Shown: positions 46,111-57,000 of the stretch, one piece after another | Numbering within the stretch: position 1 is the first letter of the stretch | Layout: every line of letters starts with the position of its first letter | Origin: Chondrosia reniformis | Taxonomy: Eukaryota; Porifera; Demospongiae; Chondrillida; Chondrillidae | Assembly (NCBI GenBank): GCA_947172415.1 | Contig: OX359200.1 | Coordinates: 5,830,501 to 5,894,500 of the forward strand | DNA: 64,000 nt | Direction: 5' to 3' | The notes under the pieces: model-generated | The model's database searches: none | Seen by the model: only the letters and a program-made list of their open reading frames with translations | Told to the model about the DNA's origin: nothing | Translations under genes and position numbers: made by a program

Positions 46111-47171
46111 CTAATATACGACCTTAAATGGGTGTAGCATATATATCGTGCGATACTATTATGCAAATTATCGGCATACGAAGTTAAAATGTTTTGACAT
46201 GAATGGGGCAACTAGAAACACGCAGGGACAGTCCAGAACGCAGCTGTCAGAAGGTCTTTACATAGAGGCAGGTAGCCATTATGCTATTACTGCAATTGAA
46301 GATTGAGTGTGGCTGGTTATACCAGTTTACGTTCATATCGGAACACCTCTCGCTAAAATCGTTTCTACATGGGACCAGAAAAGTTGGTCTCCTCCGCCAA
46401 TCAAGACACTTACAGGATTCTATCCATTTTTCCCAGTTTCTAGATGAACCACGAATACTGGATATACCTTTAAAATGGCTTGGAACGATGCACTCATCCC
46501 GAATTAACTTGATATAATTTGACTACATTTTTCTCGCAAATACCCTATTCTTAAGTATGGAATAGCGCCAACCACAATCGTTTCCTTTTGAAATTTTCTT
46601 GTTTAAATAGAAGCGCAAAACCTTATAAAGTAGGCCTACCTGGACACATCTCTATGGTGGTAGCGGTTCCCATAGAGGTTGGTAGCGCTTAGACTCTGAA
46701 GCTGTCTCCTAATCGGTTGGTGCCATAGAGACGTGCTCACCAATAATCCGGATTTCGGGGGGGTTCCACGTAATGTGGGATTGGCATCTGATATCTTAGG
46801 ATTCATATGAGTCGGCCATATCGAGAAGAACTGGTTCTTCTCACGCAAGTGACACCCAAAGCTCAACTCGGCAGAGCGTTACCACCGATCCCGGCCTCTG
46901 AGCGTCGTGGATGGTAGCGTTCGGTATGGTCCAACTCTTTTTCTTTGGAGTTTCGTTGGCCGTCGATCGGCAAAATTTCACTTTAACGACATCCATATAA
47001 TATATGTGGATAGAAACTGCTTCAACAACAATCAAGTACTACACAGTGTATATCCATGTGTATAAGAAATCTTTCAAAGAGTTCTATTTTTTCAGAAATA
47101 TATACCGTACGGCATGTTCACTCTTACACCTACTCAAGGTCGGCCATTTATAGTATTACGCAATTAGGGTT
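46111..47171 (+). repeat. core unit D of the satellite block
   Basis: 1,061 bp. One extra A near 46300 (AATTGAAGATTG) splits the plus-strand frame, leaving 46281-46517 as its remainder, while the minus-strand frames are unchanged. Scattered substitutions (CTAATATACG, ATTAGGGTTAG, ATACCGTACGG) make it the most diverged copy, but it is still close to identical. Confidence 0.85.
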
Positions 47172-50036
47172 AGTTAATGTATGATGAGAAATTTATGTAG
47201 AAATCAAAATTTCTAAAACTGTTTGGAAATGTTTCATACATGTCTGTGAATGTAGACACAAAGTTTAAACTTCATATTTAGCCATTTGACAGAGTTACAG
47301 CACTAAGCGTACATTGTATTAAGAAAATGTATTGGGAAAGATAGGGTAAATTTCTGTAAAAATCAAAATTTCTAAAACTGTTTGGAAATGTTTCATACTT
47401 GTATGTGAATGTGGATACCAAGTTTAGGCTTCAAATTTACCAATTTGACAGAGTTACATCACTAAATGTACATTTAAGTTAATGTATGGTGAGAGATAGG
47501 GCAAATGTAAAGATTTTTGAAAATTTCAAATTCTCATTGGAAATGTTTCATACATGTCTGTGAATGCTGACAGCAAGTTTGAGCTTCATATCTTTCCATT
47601 TGACAGAATTAGAGCACCAAATGTACATATATATACTGGAATACCAAATTAATGTATGGTGAGAGATAAGGCAAATGTAAAGATTTATGAAATTTTCAAA
47701 TTCTCATTGGAAATGTTTCATACATGTCTGTGAATAGAGACACCAAGTTTGAGCTTCATATCTTTCCATTTGACAGAGTTAGAGCACCAAATCTACATTA
47801 ATATACTGGAATACCAAATTAATGTATGGTGAGAGATAAGGCTATTGTAAAGATTTATAAAAAATTCAAAAACTCTTTGGAAATGATTCAATTATGTTTG
47901 TGAATGCTGACACCAAGTTTTACCTTATTGACTTTCCATTTTACAGAGTATTAACACCAAATGTACATTAAAGTATTGGTATACGAAATTAATCTATGGT
48001 GAGAGATAGGGCAAATGTAAAGATTTATGAAAATTTCAAATTGTTATTGGAAATGTTTCATACATGTCTGTGAATGCTGACAGCAAGTTTGAGCTTCATA
48101 TCTTTCCATTTTACAGAGTTAGAGCACCAAATGTACATTCATATACTGGAATACCAAATAAATGTATGGTGAGAGATAGGGCAAATGTAAAGATTTATGA
48201 AAATTTCAAATTGTCATCGGAAATGTTTCATACATATCTGTGAATGCTGACAGCAAGTTTGAGCTTCATATCTTTCCACTTTACAGAGTTAGAGCACCAA
48301 ATGTACATTCATATACTGGAATACCAAATTAATGTATGGTGAGAGATAGGGCAAATGTAAAGATTTATGAAAATTTCACATTCTCATTGGAAATGTTTCA
48401 TACATGTCTGTGAATGCTGACAGCAAGTTTGAGCTTCATATCTTTCCATTTGACAGAGTTAGAGCACCAAATGTACATTCATATACTGGAATACCAAATT
48501 AATGTATGGTGAGAGATAGGGCAAATGTAAAGATTTATGAAAATTTCAAATTCTCATTGGAAATGTTTCATACATGTCTGTGAATGCTGACACCAAGGTT
48601 TAACTTATTAACTTTCCATTTTACAGAGTTATAGTACCAAATGTACATTAAAGAATTGGTATACAAAATTAATGTATGGTGAGAGTTAAGGCAAATGTAA
48701 AGATTTATGAAACTTTCAAATTCTCATTGGAAATGTTTCATACATGTCTGTGAATAGAGACACCAAGTTTGAGCTTCATATCTGTCCATATTTGACAGAG
48801 TTAGAGCACCAAATGTACATTAATATACTGTAATACCAAATTAATGTATAGTGAGAGATAAGCCAAATGTAAAGATTTATGAAAATTTCAAATTGTCACT
48901 GGAAATGTTTCATACATGTCTGTGAATGCTGACAGCAACTTTGAGCTTCATATCTTTCCATTTGACAGAGTTAGAGCACCAAATGTACATTCATATACTG
49001 GAATACCAAATTAATGTATGGTGAGAGATAGGGCAAATGTAAAGATTTATGAAAATTTCAAATTCTCATTGGAAATGTTTCATACATGTCTGTGAAAGCT
49101 GACAGCAAGTTTGAGCTTCATATCTTTCCATTTGACAGAGTTAGAGCACCAAATGTACATTAATATACTGGAATACCAAATTAATGTGTGGTGAGAGATA
49201 AGGCAAATGTAAAGATTTATGAAAATTTCAAATTGTCATTAGAAATGTTTCATACATGTCTGTGAATGCTGACAGCAAGTTTGAGCTTCATATCTTTCCA
49301 TTTGACAGAGTTAGAGCACCAAATGTACATTCATAAACTGGAATACCAAATTAATGTATGGTGAGAGATAGGACAAATGTAAATATTTATGAAAATTTCA
49401 AATTCTCATTTGAAATGTTTCATACATGTCTGTGAATAGAGACACCAAGTTTGAGCTTCATATATATCTTTCCATTTGACAGAGTTAGAGCACCAAATGT
49501 ACATTCATATACTGGAATACCAAATTAATGTATTGTGAGAGATAGGGCAAATGTAAAGATTTATGAAAATTTCAAATTCTCATTGGAAATGTTTCATACA
49601 TGTCTGTGAATAGAGACACCAAGTTTGAGCTTCATATCTCTCCATTTGACAGAGTTAGAGCACCAAATGTACATTAATATACTGGAATACCAAATTAATG
49701 TATAGTGAGAGATAAGGCAAATTAATGTAAAGATTTATGAAAATTTCAAATTGTCATTGGAAATGTTTCATACATTTCTGTGAATGCTGACAGCAAGTTT
49801 GAGCTTCATATCTTTCCATTTTACAGAGTTAGAGCACCAAATGTACATTCATATACTGGAATACCAAATTAATGTATGGTGAGAGATAGGGCAAATGTAA
49901 AGATTTATGAAAATTTCAAATTGTCATTGGAAATGTTTCATACATTTCTGTGAATGCTGACACCAAGTTTGAGCTTCATATCTTTCCATTTTACAGAGTT
50001 AGAGCACCAAATGTACATTCATATACTGGAATATAT

Positions 50037-50562
50037 AAATTTTACAATTGCAGAGAAGAGACAGATGAAATGGTAGCTAATGGTAGCTAGCTTTTGCATA
50101 TAACTAGAATAACTGCACTACATATGTAAATTATGTTGAGGTCTATCTGTTACTGTGTAATTGAACACTACATATTAAAAGAAAACAGTATTCAGTTATT
50201 ACAGGCTTGTACCTTTGAGATAAAATTCTTAATATTAAACAGAGTAACCATGCAAAACAATACATCAACTTTTGAACACATAGCCTATGTAAGATTAATT
50301 AATGGAGACAACCTTACCACAAAGGGTTTTGTACCACAAACTATACATGGAAATTAGATAATCACTGGAAAATATTACATGCCCAGCCTAGAGACTGAAG
50401 CGGATCTTGGCTGACAAAAATTATAAAATAACCACAGACGCTGGTTTGCGCTCTTTAGGGTCCATCAGTGTGGTATACTTCGGGTTGTGAGTTTGGATAG
50501 TTTGGATGACTGCTACAACTTATTAATCCACCACAAGTGGGACACTATGTACGTACGTACAT
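50037..50562 (-). pseudogene. four-TM copy 3, intron-3 remainder beyond the satellite
   Basis: Starts AATTTTACAATTG, exactly where the paralogues continue after the insertion point, and stays alignable with 19727-20180 of copy 2, including the 75-codon frame also present at 19824-20048. It stops before exon 3, so the 5' half of this gene copy is missing. The shared frame is intronic and I do not regard it as a gene. Confidence 0.7.
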
Positions 50563-51008
50563 GTGCATGTAATAAAAACGATTATATATTTATTATTTAT
50601 CATGATCAGTATAGGGACAACACAAACACAAGGGTTTCTGTACCCCAGTAATAAACTACATGTAATAATTACTATTGAGGGATATCTTCTAATTGTATCA
50701 AACTTATCTTTGGGATGATTCTTCTGTAGTCTTTTGAGCGTATAGAAACACAGTTTATTTCTTGAGAATCAGACATTTCAACTGTGGGGGTCTTCCCACC
50801 AGTTGCTGTGGGGTCACACTTCTATGTTTGGGTGCATCATCCCTACTTTACATATATGGTGTGCCCAAACACAGAAGTGATGTGTATGGTTAAGTCACTT
50901 AAATTTCAGTACAATTTCACAATTTATACTAGAATCAAACATAATTTTGTCAATTCAATAATTGATACAATAGATCGTATAGTCTATTAGTAAGTACCCA
51001 AATTATAA
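50563..51008. other. intergenic with duplicated segment and foldback
   Basis: Positions 50563-50690 repeat 22198-22340 almost exactly. A foldback element follows at 50818-50878. Nothing coding is seen before the ankyrin gene's stop at 51009. Confidence 0.5.
50818..50878. repeat. short foldback element
   Basis: The arms ACTTCTATGTTTGGGTGCA and TGTGCCCAAACACAGAAGT are near-perfect inverse complements around a ~23 nt AT-rich centre. It is related to the element at 18230-18298. Confidence 0.65.
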
Positions 51009-54000
51009 TTAAATATTCCTTCTTGATGCAAACCCTCCTTCAGAAATAAGGTATTTCACTATCTCTCTGTGTCCTTGCATCCTAGCCACTGTCAAGCAGT
51101 CCTGTCCAGATTTATCAACATCAAACTTCTTATTCCCAAATACGGGCAATAGGTACTTGACAACAAGGAGATGTCCTTTCTGACAGGCATAGGATAGAGC
51201 ATTGGTTCCATTCTACAAGATAATCACAATTATGGATATCATTTCAACTTGAAAACAAACATATGTAAGTGTAAAAATGGTATACTTGTAGTTAATAGTT
51301 GATTACTATCTACCTACTTCAAAATAAGCTGAGTCACTAGACTATAGGGACTGCATGCTATAGTTATATCCCCATATGAGTACAATATCCGGGTTATTGC
51401 CCAAGACTAAGGCGGAGCCAAGGTTGTGGGTGATGACCGGATATTGTATGAGTAAATGGGATATACTGGCTTCTATCCCAAAATGACATCATAAATGTAT
51501 TCTGATGTGCATCACATTTGCCAGGCAGTGTGACTGCAGAGGGTGCTTCAATTTGAATTTAAATCGCTTGCATCCATGATCCAATTGTGGAACTGTAAGG
51601 ATGGCCAATTTCAAGAGGTGTTCTTCAAACTGCTTAGGGATGACAGCATCATATAAAGCATGCTACTCAAATGAGCATTGGTTGTTGATTTGTACATCCA
51701 AGTGATTTCGAATCACTTAATTAGATATCATTGGGTTATATATATTGCTGGGTAATACGTAACTAAGATATCATCCAGGGAATAACTACCGTATATAGCA
51801 TACAATAGATTCCTTTAATATGCCCATGCACTGGAATGACTATACTGCTAATCATCCAAAATGGAGTAGAAATTTACATGTTTATATAAACATAGTCCTG
51901 ATCACATGACCTCCAGCCAATGAGAACCTTCTGAGAAGGTCACATGACTTAAGGTAAAACACACTTTTTCTTTAAAATCAGTTAATTCAGCCAAAGAAGA
52001 TTGGAACAAGAAGGTGACCTTCCAATCTAGTTAATAGTGGTGCTGGTGCATTTGAATCCCACTAAAATGTATAGGTTGGTATAAAGATGCTGTGCTCTAC
52101 CCCCCATGATGTAAATAATTATACAATAATCAATACATAGGTGCATGAGGTTTTCATGCCTATGTACGTATATATAGGAAATCAGGAGACCTAAGACTAT
52201 GGTCATAGAAACTATAATTTGTAATTACAAAGTCTTTTTCAGTATCACACTAGCCGGGCTGAATTGGACAAATGGATCTTGTCAATGAACCAAACGTTTC
52301 GACCCCAATCCAGGGGTCTTCATCAGTGGTAAATGATCTGTACCTCTCATAAAGAACTGAAAAATACATTTTGACTCATTGTACAATTAAAAATGTCTGC
52401 CAAAATACATTAATACAGTGATCACAAACACAAGTTGAATCCCAAGGTTTACTCTACTACTGTACACTATCTCTCTCCATATATATACCCTATAAGTATA
52501 CAGTGGATCCCCTATAATCCGGACACTTTGGGACATTCCCAAACTGTCCTTATTATAGGGGTGTCTGCTTTTCAGGGGTTTTATTATGCAGAGCCTAAGG
52601 CTCATTCATATATGCCTTCAGCATATACACTCACGCACTATGCAATACAGGTGACAGGTAATCGAATTGAAAGTAAATCGTGGCGCTGGACTTGGTTTGG
52701 AGATTCCATGTGCATACCGTTGGTATGGTCCTAAAGTTTACTGTGATCGATTGAAGAAGATCCTTGAAGAATCCACCAGCTGAAATGTTATTTCCTTTCT
52801 ACTGTAATTATTGTCCGCTTTAAAGACTGTATTTTCTATTGTATTGATATACGCTGTAGAAGGATATATGTCCGCATTACGGATATCGAGGTGTCTGTAA
52901 ATCAGAGGTTAGTAAATACGTATGTCTACGGGCAACAATCGGGGCCTTATATTTGTGTCCGCATAATCGCGATGTCCGCATTTCAGAGAGTCCCGTATAA
53001 GGGGTTACACTGTAGTACTATATATCCAAACACTTAGCACAACAATACTTACTTACCTTGTTCTTGTGGTACACATTAACTTTACGTTCCTCTGTCAGAT
53101 ATTGTACTACTTGTAACTGACCATGCTGACAGGCTACCAGTAGAGCTGTGTTACCCAACTAAAGTAAAACACATGTGAACTCATTGAAGTCAGTTAAAAC
53201 TGTTCAATCACTGCAAGTGCTACACAGGTAGATATGGTTACAATATTTATATATGTACTGTACTGTATAATAAATATTTAGGCCGACAAACTATACATTA
53301 ACATAAATTACTTACATTTACATATATACATATAACAAAAGTGTTAAAAGTCACAAGTACGTGGTGGCTACATACAAACTATGGTTTTATGTCATGTACG
53401 TATACTGATTCATTGGCAGTCATTTAATCATTTCTCAGTTGTGGACCACTTTTAAGTATAGGTGCGCAGACAATTAATTGTTATTTTATACTAATATTTA
53501 GGTTGTTGTAAATAAGTATAAACACTAGACGTTCATAGAACGTACACCCTGTGTGCTGCTGCAGTTATACCACAGTTGCACTACTCAGAGTAGTATCATG
53601 CACGCATGCATATAGTCCACACAGGCAGCCTACATGGTTCCCGTAAAATGGCCGCCTGTAAGTAGAAAACCTGCAAAAATGTGTGCTCCTATTCTTCTAG
53701 GACTAGACAAAAGGAGCAGGCTCGTTTAACAACATGTATATGTAAGCTTTCTGTGGAGATTTGAGAGTAGCAAGGCACTGAACAGCATTTGTTATACATA
53801 CACACATACATATGGATACAACCGAACTCTTAACCCTGCCACATACTGCGCACAGGGTAATAAAGTTTCCTACATGCTAATAGCATCATATATATATATG
53901 TACTGTATATGTTTATATAAGCCTTCCAAAATCTAAGTTTACGGAAGTTAGCCAGACATTTCACGTGCTATTTAACTCATAGCCCGACCTTATAAAGTTA

Positions 54001-57000
54001 CTGTTAGCAATTGCATGTAAGTGATTCATGATTGGGGACGGTATTGCAATAAATTGTAATGCAACCGGTATATGTAGTTTCAAATAATCAATTTTTACTC
54101 ACATTGGTTTCCTCTTCTAATTTGACACGAAGTGTATCAATCAAGAAACTGATTATGCCTTGTTTACCATACATAGCTGCTATCATTAGAGGAGTCAGGC
54201 CATCCTGAACACATAAGAAAGGAAACATTTGAAATTTGAAACTTTAACATACAACAAGTTATTCAATTCCAAAGCCAAACATGAAATATACAATATACAC
54301 TTTATAGATATACGTATACAATACATTTGTTACATAACTAATTTTAAATAGGTACGTATATATACAACTAGTACTTACAAGTAGCTATATATATACTAAT
54401 ACATATGACTAGTACATACAACCAGTTAACATCGAAATTTAACTTATATTCAGTGAAATCTCTCTAAACTGAACACCCTTGGGATCAATTATAAAGTTTG
54501 ATATAGTGATTAGTGAAGTTTCACATACTAAAAATATACAAAACTGAAACACCGTTTCATTGTGTTACACTGTGAACAATACAAGACAAGGAGGAAGATA
54601 AAAGAAGCCATGTACATCCAAACTACCCCCAGCATCAACATGGATCAAGGGATGATCCTGGACCCTATTTGGAAGGACATCTTTTCAACCCATTAACACA
54701 TGTTTCATTAAATTTATTTTTATCCCCATTAATTATTCACTGCCTTTTTACATTACATTATCACTCAACTCATGTCACAATTTTTCTATTTAAAGGGCTT
54801 ATAATCCCCTCTTCCTCATTTGCTGATGAAGACCTCCGGGTCAAAACGTACATTTTGTTTTTAAATACAATTGTTGCTGAGTCTCAATAAATTAGGATAC
54901 TTATTATGAACGCAACAAAAACCCCTTATCACTTCAGGACTACAATTACATTTCAGATTTCAGAATTCAAAGGTTCTGGTTTACTAAGGTGTTTTATAGA
55001 TTGTTTGTATAATATGTTGAAAATCGGGTCTATACAAACATTTGGTTTAAAGGGAACTCTGCTTTACCAAGAGTCTGGTTTAGGGAAGTTACACTGTACC
55101 AAATATGCTGATGCACATAGAATACATATACATGTATTGTATTTTCTTGAATGATTATTATCCTGCCCTTGAATAAACTCATACCTTACACCACAAGGTA
55201 ATAAATCATGTGAAAAATGTCTAAGAATTATAGCCTGAGAAATATCCAGGACTGGAATGATGATCAGTGAGTACTTTGAGGATCCCTTTGCCAATTTGGA
55301 GGAAGACGAGTAAACAATAAATAAATGAGGAATAACATGTAAAAGTAAGTTACTTTTTGTTTATAACTTATCTTAGTTATTTTTTCATAATTAAAATACA
55401 ATATATCTTTCTATCAATGATTATCATTGAAGATAGTATCAATGATATGCTGAAGGAAATATTATAGTATAATAGTTCCTCAAATAAATGTCCCTGCAGG
55501 TCTAACATTAATTATACCCATTGGTACATGCTATTCAAGGAAGTACCATATATAAACTCTGGACTACAAGTATCTGCCAATTATAAAGAATGCTCATCTG
55601 TAAGAGAGTTGTGGCAGCCAAGAGCAAAGACATGTCTATGCCAAGGTATTATCTCAGAACTGTAATTAGAATCTCTACATTTCATAATTTTTACCTCATA
55701 AAAAGGACCCTATGCATATAAGTACTAGAGAACATGCATATATAGCTAATTCTATAACTATTTTTGTAGAAAATTTTTATTGTTCTCTAGTTTCTTTACT
55801 TTTTATGGAGCATAAGCTAGGAATATTTAAAACCATTTTGGTTTTGCAATCTTAGACTGAATATGACGTCATTAAAATGGCGAATTTATTGAGGCCTTGA
55901 CTCTGGGGCCATGAAAACCATCACACTCAATAATAACGTTATCGCTCTCACCCCTACAAAAGAATACAGCGCAGAAAATTTGTAATAGTTTCGTTTAACA
56001 ATTAGTCCAAAAGCGTATATAGTTTTTTTAGTTATGGCTGGCGAAGAAGAAGAATAAGAAGAAGAATAAGAAGAAGAATATGAAGAAGACGAAAATGGGA
56101 ATTTTTAAAGTTTATTATTTCGCCAGCGGGACATATTTGCTTGCCTTTAAGGTCTATTTAGAGTATGTATATTGTATATTTAGCTATGTATACATAACGA
56201 AAAAAACATGTCATCCCTACATAGGGAGTACTACCGTACTCCCTGATACCCTTGGTGCAAAGTTAGTCTATTTAGTGGTAGTTTGAATGTTATATAGTAT
56301 TGGAACTTGTAGTATACCATAATTCCTTACAATTACTTCAATTAGAGATACTAGCTAACTCATTTCTTACCTTATCCCTTTCTTCACGAGAAAACTTCAG
56401 TTCTTTAACAATGTAGCTCACCATTGCAGGATCATCTTTTCCATTTCTGCTGGCAAAGTGAATTATACTGTCTCCATATACATCAACATCATGGAGTTTA
56501 CCAGCTTCTATGAACTTTGGTAGTAGGAACTTCAGTAAATCCACATTGCCACTAATGGCAGACCAGTGTAAGGCATTTCCACCTTCCTGGATTTAGAAGC
56601 ATAAGATTATGATGAAAGAAATATTCAGGAACCCATTATATTATATAACTACGTATAACTACTATATAAAACTATATTTGCACTATACGTATGTATAAAA
56701 GAGGGTTAATTTTAAGCAATGCCTGTTCACAGACTAAGTGACCAAAGTTTTATCTTGTTTGAGAGACTATAGTCTTATTAAGTAACAATCTAAAGAAGGC
56801 AAAACAGCCCTATGGATGATTTTGTCATCTCAGTATCTTGGATGTAAGCTCAAGCTCTGGTGCCAATTGGGTGTATGTCTAAAGACTCTAACTTACACTA
56901 TTTGAATAAGACTGAGGTGGTACCAGCTTACTGTTATAACTAAACAATTCCTGACCTACACATTACTTATAAAAGAACCGGACTTAATACAATAATGATC

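Larger units (their letters stand above)
31495..50036. repeat. 18.5-kb composite satellite block (170-bp monomers plus four core units)
   Basis: A 170 bp monomer is repeated head to tail (period checked at 33191, 33361 and 33531). Constant blocks are GAGAGATAGGGCAAATG, AAAGATTTATGAAAATTTC, GGAAATGTTTCATACATG, CTTCATATCTTTCC and CACCAAATGTACATTA, with a 20 bp AT-rich linker (ATACTGGAATACCAAATT). Two main monomer classes exist: one with CTCATTGGAAATGTTTC and GAGCTTCATATC, the other with AACTCTTTGGAAATGATTC and TAGCTTATTAAC. Four 1,060 bp core units interrupt the array. The block lies in intron 3 of four-TM copy 3; copies 1 and 2 read GTTAATTAAATTTTAC uninterrupted (16592, 19720). There is no coding capacity outside the core units. 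It is not a CRISPR array, since there are no unique spacers. Confidence 0.93.

Noticed and set aside
31495..50036. CRISPR-like or telomeric array
   Set aside because: Monomers are contiguous 170 bp repeats without unique spacers, in a eukaryotic context, with no telomere hexamer.
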